A stretch of DNA of 64,000 nt from Methanomassiliicoccales archaeon LGM-RCC1 (GTDB taxonomy: Archaea; Thermoplasmatota; Thermoplasmata; Methanomassiliicoccales; Methanomethylophilaceae). The position numbers and the translations under genes are program-made. The stretch spans positions 62,001 through 126,000 of the forward strand of contig CP115555.1 in assembly GCA_030168575.1 (NCBI GenBank), written 5' to 3'. The notes under the pieces are model-generated. The model ran no database searches. It was not told the origin of the DNA and saw nothing but the letters and a program-made list of their open reading frames with translations. Each line of letters opens with the position of its first letter. The stretch's first letter is position 1. Below, piece by piece: positions 33,122 to 42,389 of the stretch.

Positions 33122-35086
33122 TTAGTCGAACCAGTGCATCATCGGTTTACCCGATGCTCTGACGATTACGGTGGCGCCGCGGAACACCTTCTTCCCCTTG
33201 CCTTCCACGTCTATGAGCATCTCGACGACTTTGCTCTCGATGTTCACCTCTGCGGCTCCGGATTCTATCGCTCTCGCAGTGGCGATCCTCGTTGCCTCCT
33301 GGACAGCGAAATCTATTGCCTCATCCTTCTCAGGGAAATCGAACGCCTCCTCACCGTTGTAGACGGTGCATTCCGGATCCTCGGAGAAATCCTGGAATCC
33401 TGCACGCACGGTTAATTCTACAGTCTCGGTGACTGAACTGGAGATGGCACCTATGGCGTTCCCTACATCGTAGTTATCAGGAAGGATCAGTTCCGTCTGT
33501 AGTATCTCCGACACGGCTGGCAGCCATGCACCTACTGGGGCGCCGATGCCGACTATGGGCATCTTCAATTTCATCCCCACGTTGTATTCCGATGAGTCCC
33601 TGAGGACCTCCTCAATGATGGCCTCATCCGTTTTCGACAGCTCATCCTTTCCGGTCTCTGCCCTGATCATGTGGTCCATGATGCATCTGACGATCTTCTT
33701 GACGATAGCCTTCTTGGCGGACTCGATGAACACATTCGTGGACATGCCCGACTTCGATGCCAGCATAGATACTGCCTTGACCGATGCCTCGGTATCGTAC
33801 TCCTTGTAGGTCCCTTCGGCCGCCAATATGTCCGTTGGAGTAATGCCTATGCGTGTGACATATCCCTCCGATTCCAGATCCCTCAGGCAGAATCTCTCGA
33901 ACGGGATCTCCAGCACCTCTGATGCCTCTCTTACGGAATAAGGCCTCTCTTCGATGAGCTTGAGGAACTTCCTGTCAGCCTCGGTCAGATACGAAAGCTC
34001 GGTGTTGGATGCCCTCGTGTAGAATTCGCAATCGGATACGGTATCCGAAGGAGATTGATCCAATGACTGCAGGCCATCGACCCATTCCTTGACGCTGGGC
34101 CATTTGGATGCAGCTATGCAGACGGGGATGATGCGTATTGCGGACAGCAATATGTTACCCTTCTCTACGGAGATGCGGCTGTCACCGCCCATTCCGTAGG
34201 TGCTGACGTCTGCTGCACGTACCCTCGTCCTGTGTCCGCCCACCAGGGCGCCGGTGTCCAGAGTGCGAACGAAACCGCCGTGGATGATCCCCAGATCCGT
34301 GGTCGTTCCTCCGATGTCGGCGATGAGCGCGTCCTGGATTCCTGTATGGACCATGGCGCTGGTCAGACTGGATGCCGGCCCGGACATGATGGTCTCAATG
34401 GGTCTCCTGATCGCCGTGTTGGTGTTCATGATGGATCCGTCGCCCTTGACGATCATCAAAGGGGCGTCGATTCCGAGATCCTCCAAAGCCTTCGTCACCG
34501 CCTTGATCAGATCGATGATCGTCGGGATCAGTCCCGCATTGATTATGGCAGTATTGGCCCTCTGCTCGAACCCTAGTTTGGATGTCAGCTCGTGAGCGCA
34601 GACGACGGGGATCCCGAGCATCTTCTCCGCCAGATTCCTCACGGTATCTTCGTGGCTCGGATTACGGACGCTCATGTATCCTACGACAGCTAGGACGTCC
34701 ACCTTTCCACGCATCGATTCTACAGCAGCCTTGGCCTCATCCATGTTGAGCTTCTTGACAGTCCTGCCCTTAAGGTCCAGCTGCGCATCGATGTATGCAT
34801 AATTCGCTATGTTCACGGTATGGCCGAACTTCTTGCCCAGGACTATCAGTCCGACACGGCAGCTCTTCCCTTCGACGATAGAATTCGTGGCAAGGGTGGA
34901 TGACAATGAAACGATTGAGATCCCATCGGTCTTGGAGAGGCCCTTGAGAGAAGAGACTATCCCCTTGATCAGGTCATCGCGGGTGGTGAGGGCCTTGGAA
35001 CGGCAGACTATCTCCTTCGTATCGATGTCGATGACAACGGAGTCCGTATAGGTTCCTCCGGTGTCTATCCCCAAGCCTAGGACCAT
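33122..35086 (-). CDS. Hydantoinase/oxoprolinase family protein (HyuA-like)
   Basis: A 654-residue ASKHA-fold protein. GLGIDTGGTYTDSVV is the phosphate-1 motif, DIGGTTTDLG the second, and MSGPASS and YGMGGDSRI are further HyuA landmarks. HyuA-type enzymes open cyclic amides with ATP, usually with a HyuB partner; none is nearby, and methanogen homologues have no tested substrate. The start at 35086 (MVLGLGIDTGG) is chosen by homology; an ATG 99 bases earlier gives unrelated sequence. Confidence 0.85.
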   Translation of the reverse strand: MVLGLGIDTGGTYTDSVVIDIDTKEIVCRSKALTTRDDLIKGIVSSLKGLSKTDGISIVSLSSTLATNSIVEGKSCRVGLIVLGKKFGHTVNIANYAYIDAQLDLKGRTVKKLNMDEAKAAVESMRGKVDVLAVVGYMSVRNPSHEDTVRNLAEKMLGIPVVCAHELTSKLGFEQRANTAIINAGLIPTIIDLIKAVTKALEDLGIDAPLMIVKGDGSIMNTNTAIRRPIETIMSGPASSLTSAMVHTGIQDALIADIGGTTTDLGIIHGGFVRTLDTGALVGGHRTRVRAADVSTYGMGGDSRISVEKGNILLSAIRIIPVCIAASKWPSVKEWVDGLQSLDQSPSDTVSDCEFYTRASNTELSYLTEADRKFLKLIEERPYSVREASEVLEIPFERFCLRDLESEGYVTRIGITPTDILAAEGTYKEYDTEASVKAVSMLASKSGMSTNVFIESAKKAIVKKIVRCIMDHMIRAETGKDELSKTDEAIIEEVLRDSSEYNVGMKLKMPIVGIGAPVGAWLPAVSEILQTELILPDNYDVGNAIGAISSSVTETVELTVRAGFQDFSEDPECTVYNGEEAFDFPEKDEAIDFAVQEATRIATARAIESGAAEVNIESKVVEMLIDVEGKGKKVFRGATVIVRASGKPMMHWFD

Positions 35087-35183
35087 GGGTACGAATGTCC
35101 GATAAGGCCTAAAAGCATATCGAGGATAATTGCGCACTATGTGGTAACAGTGAATTCTGGAACTCACTTCTAGATACCCATTC

Positions 35184-35479
35184 AAAAACTCATCTCCTGC
35201 CGGTTCCCGGACTTTTGGTCCGGTACAAACGGACTAAAGTCCTATCAGGGTGTCGACCCCGGGGGACTGACAGGAGGTGAGAATACGTTTAATACCACCT
35301 TTTGCCGTAGTCCGCAAGGCGGATTCCGGCTGACTATAACGGTGGGTCCATTGACCATCGTTATCGAATAGTCATAAACCATCGGCGTAGAAAAAGATTG
35401 ACATCGGCTGAATGATGTCGGAGGCTCGAAAGGTCGACCCCTTTAGAAGAAGGGCTCAGAGCCTCCTAACCGCCCATAA
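35184..35479 (-). ncRNA. Candidate structured RNA, family not recognised
   Basis: Domain 1: an 11-bp stem, CTCATCTCCTG (35189-35199) with CAGGAGGTGAG (35271-35281, one mismatch on the DNA level that is G-U on one strand), encloses three hairpins: CCGGAC/GTCCGG (35207-35223), GGACT/AGTCC (35231-35242) and GGGT/ACCC (35248-35259), i.e. a four-way junction. Domain 2: GACTAT-AACGGTGG (35332-35345) with CCATCGTT (35355-35362) and ATAGTC (35368-35373). Domain 3: GACATC/GATGTC (35400-35419) and GGAGGCTC/GAGCCTCC (35420-35427, 35459-35466). The minus strand is favoured because the domain 1 stem is then followed by T5 (35184-35188) and CTATAAAA at about 35543-35550 could be its TATA box. Not RNase P or SRP RNA by motif search. 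Confidence 0.5.
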
Positions 35480-35540
35480 TACTCGCTGATTCTTTCCAAA
35501 ATCCAAAACAATTAGTTCACGACAAATCAATTTTAATAAT

Positions 35541-35550
35541 TTTTTTATAG
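35541..35550 (+). promoter_or_regulatory. htpG TATA box
   Basis: TTTTTTATAG, with an AATAATTT stretch ahead of it; predicted transcription start near 35572, 29 bases before the ATG. Confidence 0.5.
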
Positions 35551-35600
35551 AAGTTCTAACTCTATTTCATCTCAGAAGATTGAAGCTAGAGGTTCTTGAA

Positions 35601-37508
35601 ATGGCAAAGAAACAATTCAAGGCAGAATCGAAACAGCTGCTCGACCTGATGATCAACTCCATCTACACGCACAGGGAGATATTCCTCAGAGAAATCATCT
35701 CCAACGCATCGGATGCCATCGACAAGCTGCATTACAAATCCATAACGGAGTCCGACGTTCCCGTCGCAAGGGAAGACTTCCGCATCGACGTCACGATCGA
35801 CAGGGACGCCGGAACGGTCACCGTATCCGATAACGGTATAGGGATGACCAAAGAGGATATGGATGCTAATCTCGGAGTCATCGCCCACAGCGGTTCCCTG
35901 GACTTCAAGAAGAACCTTGAGGAAGGCAAGGATGTGGACATCATCGGCCAGTTCGGTGTCGGATTCTACTCTTCGTTCCTTGTCTCCGACAAGGTAACTG
36001 TCATCTCCAAGGCATACGGAGAGGACAAGGCATGGAGATGGACCAGCGAAGGCGCTGACGGATATACCATCAAGGAATGCGAGAGAGACTCTCACGGAAC
36101 CGATGTCATCATGCATATCCGGAAGGACGATGAGAATGAGACGTTCAGCTCGTACCTCGACGAATACACCCTGGAGGACCTCATCAAGAAGTATTCCGAC
36201 TATGTCCGCTGGCCTATCCACATGGAGCTCGAGAAGGGCGCGATGGAAGAGACCGGCGAAAAGAACGAGGACGGCACCCCCAAGAAGGAATGGAGATCAC
36301 ACATGGAGGACACCGTGGTCAACAGCATGGTGCCCATCTGGCAGAGGGACAAGTCGAGCGTATCCGACGAGGACTGCAAGGAATTCTACAAGGAGAAGTT
36401 CCATGACTATGAGGAACCCATATCCGTCATCCGCATCAACGCGGAAGGAACCGTCAGTTACAAGGCAATGCTGTTCATCCCCAAGGTCGCACCCTACAAC
36501 TTCTACAGCAGGGAATTCGAGCCCGGGCTGCAGCTTTACTCCTCGGGAGTCATGATCATGGACAAGTGCAAGGACCTGCTGCCAGACTGCTTCAGGTTCG
36601 TCAGGGGTGTCGTGGATTCACCGGACCTCTCGCTGAACATCTCGAGGGAGATGCTCCAGCACGATCGTCAGCTCAGCATGATCAGGAGCAACCTGGAGAA
36701 GAAGATCAAGAACGATCTGGAAAGGATCCTCAAGGATGACAGGGAAACATATGAGGCGTTCCACAAGAACTTTGGACCGCAGCTCAAGTACGGCATCGTC
36801 GAGAACTGGGGCGCTAAGGCCGACCTGCTGAAGGACCTCATCATGTTCCCCTCGGTAGAGAAGGACAAACCCATCACGCTGCAGGAATACGTCTCCGACA
36901 TGAAGGAGGGTCAGGACAAGATCTACTACGCATCAGCGGAGAGCGTCTCTAGGGCGAAGCAGATCCCCCAGGCCGAACAGGTACGTGAGAAAGGATATGA
37001 CATAATCTGTCTCACCGAGGAACTGGACGAGTTCACTCTCAAGACCCTCAGGAACTACAACGAGAAGGAGTTCTGCGACATCAACAGCAACGGCCTCGAC
37101 CTGGGTACCGAGGAGGAGAAGAAGGAGGCAGAAGCAAAGGAGGAGGAATCCAAGGAGCTTCTGGACTTCGTAAAGGAGACCCTCGGGGACAAGGTGGATT
37201 CCGTCAAACTCTCCAGGAAACTGAAGACTCATGCGGTATGCCTGAGCTCCGAAGGGGACGTATCCTTCGAGATGGAGAAGTATTTCGCCAGCCTGCCGGG
37301 GTCCCCGAATGAGGGTATGAAAGCGAAGCGCGTGCTGGAGATAAACCCGAACCACTCGGCTTTCGAATCCCTGAAAAAGGCATACTCTGAGGATAAGGAC
37401 AAAGCCAAATCGATGTGCTCCATCATGCTCGATCAGGCGCTTCTCCTGGCCGGAATGCCTGTAGAGGACCTTCTGAACTACTCCGAGAACGTGTTTAAAC
37501 TGTTCTGA
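35601..37508 (+). CDS. htpG: Hsp90-family chaperone HtpG
   Basis: A 635-residue Hsp90. GHKL ATPase motifs are REIISNASDAIDKL, DNGIGM and GQFGVGFYS; NISREMLQ and the middle and dimerisation domains are complete, without the eukaryotic MEEVD tail. It refolds client proteins in the cytosol. The start at 35601 (MAKKQFKAESK) matches the family and has GAGGT eight bases ahead. Hsp90 is absent from most archaea, so the gene is probably acquired from bacteria. A terminator follows closely. Confidence 0.95.
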   Translation: MAKKQFKAESKQLLDLMINSIYTHREIFLREIISNASDAIDKLHYKSITESDVPVAREDFRIDVTIDRDAGTVTVSDNGIGMTKEDMDANLGVIAHSGSLDFKKNLEEGKDVDIIGQFGVGFYSSFLVSDKVTVISKAYGEDKAWRWTSEGADGYTIKECERDSHGTDVIMHIRKDDENETFSSYLDEYTLEDLIKKYSDYVRWPIHMELEKGAMEETGEKNEDGTPKKEWRSHMEDTVVNSMVPIWQRDKSSVSDEDCKEFYKEKFHDYEEPISVIRINAEGTVSYKAMLFIPKVAPYNFYSREFEPGLQLYSSGVMIMDKCKDLLPDCFRFVRGVVDSPDLSLNISREMLQHDRQLSMIRSNLEKKIKNDLERILKDDRETYEAFHKNFGPQLKYGIVENWGAKADLLKDLIMFPSVEKDKPITLQEYVSDMKEGQDKIYYASAESVSRAKQIPQAEQVREKGYDIICLTEELDEFTLKTLRNYNEKEFCDINSNGLDLGTEEEKKEAEAKEEESKELLDFVKETLGDKVDSVKLSRKLKTHAVCLSSEGDVSFEMEKYFASLPGSPNEGMKAKRVLEINPNHSAFESLKKAYSEDKDKAKSMCSIMLDQALLLAGMPVEDLLNYSENVFKLF

Positions 37509-37515
37509 AACTCAT

Positions 37516-37541
37516 GGGGGTCTCCCCCTTCTTTTTTATTT
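37516..37541 (+). terminator. htpG terminator
   Basis: GGGGG (37516-37520), TCT, CCCCC (37524-37528), followed by TTCTTTTTTATTT. Confidence 0.8.
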
Positions 37542-37594
37542 CTACAATTCAGTCCAGACCTCGTTGGAACCGAACGGTTCGAAGGAGGCCACAT

Positions 37595-38485
37595 ATGAAA
37601 TCGAAAGTCTACTTCATGAAGGAAATCACGCCCGAGAACGTAGTGAAGATGTACGAGGCGTTGAACATAGAACTGAAGGGAAAGGTGGCCGTTAAGGTCC
37701 ACTCCGGAGAGAAGGGAAACTTCAACTTCCTCAAACCCGAGTTCTGGAAGCCGGTCATCGACAAGGTCGGCGGTCGCGTCGTGGAGTGCAACACGGCCTA
37801 CGGAGACAGATTCGTCGGCGTCAGGGACCACACGGACTCCCACAGGAAGCTCCTCGAGGAGCACGGATGGAGCAAGTACTTCGACGTGGACCTCATGGAT
37901 GCCGAGGGACCAGATGTGGAATTCGACATCCCCGCCGGCAAACAGCTCAAGAAGAACTATGTCGGAAAGAACCTGAAGAACTACGATTCCATGCTTGTAC
38001 TGGCACACTTCAAGGGACACCCTAACGGAGGATATGGCGGAGCACTCAAACAGCTCTCTATCGGATGTGCTTCGAAGACAGGAAAGATCCTCATACACAC
38101 CTGTGGAAAATCCACCGATCCCGTCGCAGGATGGGACGTCCATGCCAGTGATCCTGCGTTCTGCGAGGGTATGGCCGAAGCGGCATCAACCGTGGTCAAA
38201 TACTTCAACGGGAACATGGCCTTCATCAACGTCATGAAGAACCTGTCCGTGGACTGCGACTGCGTTGCGACCCCGGACCCCCCTTGCATGAAGGACATCG
38301 GGATATTATCATCTCTCGACCCCGTTGCTATCGACCAGGCCTGTCTGGACCTCGTCGTGGCATCAGATGACCCCGGAAAAGAACACTTCATGGAGAGAGT
38401 CAACAGCAAGAGCGGATTCCACACCATCGAACATGCAGCAGAGATGGGTTACGGATCACGCGAATACGAATTGATAAAACTGTAA
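37595..38485 (+). CDS. DUF362 domain protein
   Basis: A 296-residue DUF362 protein: VAVKVHSGEKGNFNFLKPEF, VVECNTAYG, LAHFKGHPNGGYGGALKQLSIGCAS (given in parts) and SLDPVAIDQACLDLV are the family's conserved blocks. The conserved Cys-rich stretch DCDCVATPDPPCMKDIG may bind a metal or cluster. Function is unknown; DUF362 proteins are often fused to ferredoxins, here not. The start at 37595 has GGAGG at six-base spacing. Confidence 0.85.
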   Translation: MKSKVYFMKEITPENVVKMYEALNIELKGKVAVKVHSGEKGNFNFLKPEFWKPVIDKVGGRVVECNTAYGDRFVGVRDHTDSHRKLLEEHGWSKYFDVDLMDAEGPDVEFDIPAGKQLKKNYVGKNLKNYDSMLVLAHFKGHPNGGYGGALKQLSIGCASKTGKILIHTCGKSTDPVAGWDVHASDPAFCEGMAEAASTVVKYFNGNMAFINVMKNLSVDCDCVATPDPPCMKDIGILSSLDPVAIDQACLDLVVASDDPGKEHFMERVNSKSGFHTIEHAAEMGYGSREYELIKL

Positions 38486-38489
38486 ATCA

Positions 38490-38513
38490 GCGGGGGGGGG
38501 GGGAATCCCCCGC
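38490..38513. terminator. Convergent terminator with a 12-G run
   Basis: G-C then twelve G (38492-38503), AAT, CCCCCGC (38507-38513). The stem uses only five of the Gs. Such a run is prone to slippage. Confidence 0.6.
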
Positions 38514-38520
38514 ATATTTC

Positions 38521-40008
38521 TCAGAAACTTTCGTGGAAGAGACACTTGGTCTGATGCTCGGGCTCACTGGATGTGCTCATACCGAGCTTCTTGTACACTC
38601 CCTCGTCCACGGCGGAAAGGATCACCGAGGAGTGCACGTCGCATCCCCTCAGCAGGGGGAGCATCGCGAATGCCTTCTCCGCGTTCTTGTCGGTCCTTGC
38701 GATTATGGAAAGGGCTACAAGCATCTCATCGAGATGCATGCGGGGGTTCTTGTACCCGAGGTTGTTGACCTTCAGCCTGTGGACCGATTCGATGACCTCC
38801 TTGGAAATCAGAGTGACGGAATCGTCTATGCCCGCGAGCTCCTTCAGCATGTTCAAAAGAAGCGATGAGGATGCTGTGGTCAACGGGGTGGCCTTTCCAG
38901 TGACCAGCCTTCCGTCATCCAGCTCTGCTGCGACTATGGGCCTTTCCGTCTCTGTCATCAGCTGCCTGACGGTTGCTACGGTCTTGCGGTACTCCGGGGT
39001 GATACCGGCATTCTTCATGTAGATCTCGGACTTCAGAAGGGTCTCTGCCGATGCTCTGCCCTCCCTGCGGTCCCTGAGGGTCGAGAAGTAACGTCTGATG
39101 ATCTCATAGTTCGCTGCTTTCCTGACGAACTCGTCGTCGACAATACAGTTGCCCGCCATGTTCACTCCCATGTCCGTAGGGGACTTGTAGGGAGAGTTTC
39201 CCAGAACACCTTCGAGGATCGCGTTCACAACGGGGAATATCTCGATGTCCCTGTTGTAGTTGACCGTGGTCTCTCCGTATGCTTCCAGATGGAACGGGTC
39301 GATCATGTTGACATCCGCCAGGTCCACCGTGGCCGCCTCATAGGCGATGTTCACCGGATGCTTCAGCGGGATATTCCAAATCGGGAAGGTCTCGAACTTC
39401 GCATATCCTGCGGACACGCCTCTCTTCTTCTCGTTGTAGAGTTGCGAGAGGCAGACAGCCATCTTTCCGCTTCCAGGTCCGGGAGCGGTGACAACGACTA
39501 GCGGTTTGGTGGTCGGGACGAACTCATCCTTTCCGAATCCTTCGTCGGATGCGATGAGGTCGACATTGGAGGGATATCCGTCTATCAGGTAGTGCCTGTA
39601 GACCTTCAGACCGTTGGACTCGGCTTTCTTCTGGAATGCCTCTGCCTCGGCCTGTCCGTTGAAATGCGTGATGACCAGACCGCACACTCCGATGCCCCTG
39701 TCGAGGAACATGTCCACGAGCCTGAACACCTCGGAGTCGTATCCTACGCTGAAGTCCTTGCGTATCTTCTTCTTGACGATGTCCTCGGCATTGATGACCA
39801 CGATCGCCTCAGCGTCCTGACCGAACTCCATGAGCATCCTGATCTTACTGTCGGGCATGAAACCGGGAAGGACCCTTGATGCGTGATAATCGTCGAAAAG
39901 CTTGCCACCAAACTCGAGATACAGCTTACCTCCGAACTTCTGGATGCGTTCCCTGATATGTTCGGACTGCGTCTTGAGGTACATGTCGTTGTCGAAACCG
40001 ACCTTCAT
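38521..40008 (-). CDS. DUF1846 family protein
   Basis: A 495-residue protein with the DUF1846 landmarks MKVGFDNDMYLKTQS, FGGKLYLEFGGKLFDDYHASRVLPGF (in parts), GPGSGKMAVCLSQLYNE (a P-loop-like GPGSGK) and PTDMGVNMAGNCI. The family is common in Firmicutes and other gut bacteria; its reaction is not established. The ATG at 40008 is chosen from homology, and TTTTATAG at about 40032-40039 (minus) gives a near-leaderless mRNA. Probably gained from bacteria. Confidence 0.88.
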   Translation of the reverse strand: MKVGFDNDMYLKTQSEHIRERIQKFGGKLYLEFGGKLFDDYHASRVLPGFMPDSKIRMLMEFGQDAEAIVVINAEDIVKKKIRKDFSVGYDSEVFRLVDMFLDRGIGVCGLVITHFNGQAEAEAFQKKAESNGLKVYRHYLIDGYPSNVDLIASDEGFGKDEFVPTTKPLVVVTAPGPGSGKMAVCLSQLYNEKKRGVSAGYAKFETFPIWNIPLKHPVNIAYEAATVDLADVNMIDPFHLEAYGETTVNYNRDIEIFPVVNAILEGVLGNSPYKSPTDMGVNMAGNCIVDDEFVRKAANYEIIRRYFSTLRDRREGRASAETLLKSEIYMKNAGITPEYRKTVATVRQLMTETERPIVAAELDDGRLVTGKATPLTTASSSLLLNMLKELAGIDDSVTLISKEVIESVHRLKVNNLGYKNPRMHLDEMLVALSIIARTDKNAEKAFAMLPLLRGCDVHSSVILSAVDEGVYKKLGMSTSSEPEHQTKCLFHESF

Positions 40009-40096
40009 GCAAAGAAATAACGGCAGAATCCTATAAAAGACGCACGGACTGACAGTTATTTTATGATTGAGAGCTATACTGGAGCAGGTAGTTCTG

Positions 40097-42367
40097 ATGG
40101 CATTCAATCCGTACGAGGAAAGACGCGAATACAACGTCAACGATCTTCTATCCCAGATCGAGGAGTACAGGGACAGGCACGGAGAGGAATGCGAGTACAT
40201 CAGGTGCGAGCACAGGAATGCCGATTACTCCGTCATGGACCGCCAACAGAGAGCATACTACCTTTACTGGAGGGACGAGCTGTCCCGCGGGAACTGCCTC
40301 AAGTCCGACAGGGGATATGCAAAGCTCAGAGTGGTCGAGATCATCAACTCCGATATGGATCCTGCCGAAGGCATCAGAGAGCTCAGGCTGCTCTACGAGA
40401 ACACCAGGATGCACGGCATGCCCCAGTCCGATCTGGGATCGGTGATGTTCGATTATGCCGTGGTTCACGACCTGGACCTCCCCGTCATGTGGCTTGGAAA
40501 GGGATCCGTAAGATCGTTCATGGTCACATCAGAGATAATGTCCTTCCCGACGAGAAGGCTCAACAGGGAGCTGATCTGGTATCTGTCGGGAGGCCCGAAG
40601 GTGCACGCCGACGGCGTGGACAACCTCAGACATGTTTCACTTTTCAACGACAGCCTCATCGCCATAGACCGTTTCCTGATGGAGAATACGGGCAAGGGAA
40701 TCGCCAAGACCTACTCCGAAGGGATGGTCTCCGAGCTGTTCAAGGTCTTCATGTACCTCCCATACGGAAAGGACAAGGACTATCAGGTCACCTATGAGAA
40801 GCTCCGCACTGATGGTGTCTTCGGAGAGTTCATGCTCGGACTGTTCTCGTACACCAGGAAGGTCCTGTGCAAGGAGATCGGTGAGAAGGGCCCTGCCACC
40901 CCCAGCTCGTTCAATAAGGAGTTCAGGGGAATTGTCGACAGGATATTCTCGGAAGGGCCCGGAGAATACGAGCGCATCCCGAAGGAATGGAGAGGCACCA
41001 CCAGGGTCCCGATGTCCTCTAAGGAAAGGGCGCTTGTCGATATGGGAGCGCATCTGGAAGCACAATACGGAACCGCGGAGAAGCCTAAGCCCATACTCAA
41101 CATCGACAAGAACGCTGAGAAGCAGCATGTGAGCCCGCACCTCAAGACAGATATCGAGAGGAATTGGAACGTGGAGATCAAGGAGAAGCAGGAGTACATC
41201 CCGTCCGGATTCACGAACCCCGACTGGAGGTCGTTCACCGAGCCTCAGAGGAAATGCTACGTATACTGGCGTGACCAGACCCGCAAAGGCAACTACGGAG
41301 AGACCGACTGGGGATACCTATGGCTGTACCTTTGCGAACTCATCAATGTCAAGGAGGATCCCCAGAAGAACCTGGACCAGCTGATAGCACTCCACAAGGC
41401 CTACGGTTCGGCCGATGAGGAGAAGCTCATCGGAAAGACCTGCTTCGAGTACTCCGTGGTCCACAAGCTACCGTTCCCTGAGCCTTCCATCAGCGAATCC
41501 AACATAACCGCCTGTCTGGTCATGGACCAGTTCCTCAAGGGAATGAACGTCAGGCCTGACAAGACACTGCTCCTGTTCCTATCGGGCATCAACGATAAGA
41601 CGATGACCAGGGAGTTCGACCCCGACTGTGTCGGGATCACCAACATGTCCATACGCGGCGTTCAGGCAACGTTGAAAGCGGAAGGCACATCGATCGAGGA
41701 ACTGTGCGACCCCGAGAAGGTCAACACCGTCATCAATGTCTTCGAGGGCCTGAAGTACTTCAAGGAGATCAGGAAGGCCAGATTCACCTATCTCAACTAC
41801 ATCTACAACGGAATGTTCGACGACTCTCTGAAGGAGATAGTCAAAGCCGTGTTCTCAGCAGTGCGCATGAAGAGGACCAGAAAGGCGGTCAAGATCGGCA
41901 AGGTGGCCGCGTTTGGAATGGACTGCAAGGATATCGTATCCAAGAGTGTTTCCGCATGGTACGAGAATAAGGCCATAGAGGAGATCAAAGAAAGAGCCAG
42001 CAACATGAAACTGGATCTCGAGGCGGTGTCTGGTGCACAGGCTGCCCTCAAAGAAGTCACCGAGATGATGAAGGTCGGAAACGACGAGGAGATAGTTCCC
42101 GAGATTGTCACCAAGCCTGTCGAGCCCGTGAGAGCGATTTCCAACACATGGCAGGGCCTTTCCGAGGCTCTGGATGATGACCAGAAAGGATACCTCGAAG
42201 CCGCTCTCGAAGGCAAGGCGAAACAGTATCTCAAGGACAAGGGGCTGCTGATGACCAGGATAGAAGAGGCTATCAACACTCTCGCCATGGATTCAGTGGG
42301 CGACAGCATCGTTGAGGACGGAAACGTCTTCGAGGACTATGCGGACGACGTTAGATCGTTGCTCTGA
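40097..42367 (+). CDS. sngA: TerB-domain protein, SngA-like (Shango defence system)
   Basis: A 756-residue protein with TerB_N-type sequence and a helical C-terminal region of TerB_C type, rich in charged helices and ending EDYADDVRSLL. The N-terminal module is present twice: residues near 50-85 (QQRAYYLYWRDELSRGN...GYAKLRVVEIIN) and near 383-418 (PQRKCYVYWRDQTRKGN...GYLWLYLCELIN), about 333 residues apart. In bacteria a TerB-domain protein, an ATPase and a helicase in this order make up Shango, an antiphage system. The start at 40097 is chosen over a TTG at 40067 because AGGT lies seven bases upstream. Confidence 0.8.
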   Translation: MAFNPYEERREYNVNDLLSQIEEYRDRHGEECEYIRCEHRNADYSVMDRQQRAYYLYWRDELSRGNCLKSDRGYAKLRVVEIINSDMDPAEGIRELRLLYENTRMHGMPQSDLGSVMFDYAVVHDLDLPVMWLGKGSVRSFMVTSEIMSFPTRRLNRELIWYLSGGPKVHADGVDNLRHVSLFNDSLIAIDRFLMENTGKGIAKTYSEGMVSELFKVFMYLPYGKDKDYQVTYEKLRTDGVFGEFMLGLFSYTRKVLCKEIGEKGPATPSSFNKEFRGIVDRIFSEGPGEYERIPKEWRGTTRVPMSSKERALVDMGAHLEAQYGTAEKPKPILNIDKNAEKQHVSPHLKTDIERNWNVEIKEKQEYIPSGFTNPDWRSFTEPQRKCYVYWRDQTRKGNYGETDWGYLWLYLCELINVKEDPQKNLDQLIALHKAYGSADEEKLIGKTCFEYSVVHKLPFPEPSISESNITACLVMDQFLKGMNVRPDKTLLLFLSGINDKTMTREFDPDCVGITNMSIRGVQATLKAEGTSIEELCDPEKVNTVINVFEGLKYFKEIRKARFTYLNYIYNGMFDDSLKEIVKAVFSAVRMKRTRKAVKIGKVAAFGMDCKDIVSKSVSAWYENKAIEEIKERASNMKLDLEAVSGAQAALKEVTEMMKVGNDEEIVPEIVTKPVEPVRAISNTWQGLSEALDDDQKGYLEAALEGKAKQYLKDKGLLMTRIEEAINTLAMDSVGDSIVEDGNVFEDYADDVRSLL

Positions 42368-42389
42368 TGCCCGCAGAACAGCGATAAAA

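Larger units (their letters stand above)
35087..35600. other. Gene-free 514-base region with RNA-like structure
   Basis: No protein-coding frame in this stretch looks real. Bases 35184-35479 carry dense inverted repeats (listed separately); 35480-35600 hold AT-rich DNA with the htpG promoter, and 35087-35183 the HyuA promoter. Confidence 0.7.

Noticed and set aside
35400-35470. tRNA-Pyl-like anticodon arm (loop containing CTA near TTCTAAA)
   Set aside because: Only one arm-like hairpin is present; acceptor, D and T arms are missing.
35184-35479. RNase P RNA or SRP RNA
   Set aside because: The size fits, but the conserved core of RNase P RNA and the helix 8 signature of SRP RNA are not seen on either strand, and there is no pairing of the outer ends.
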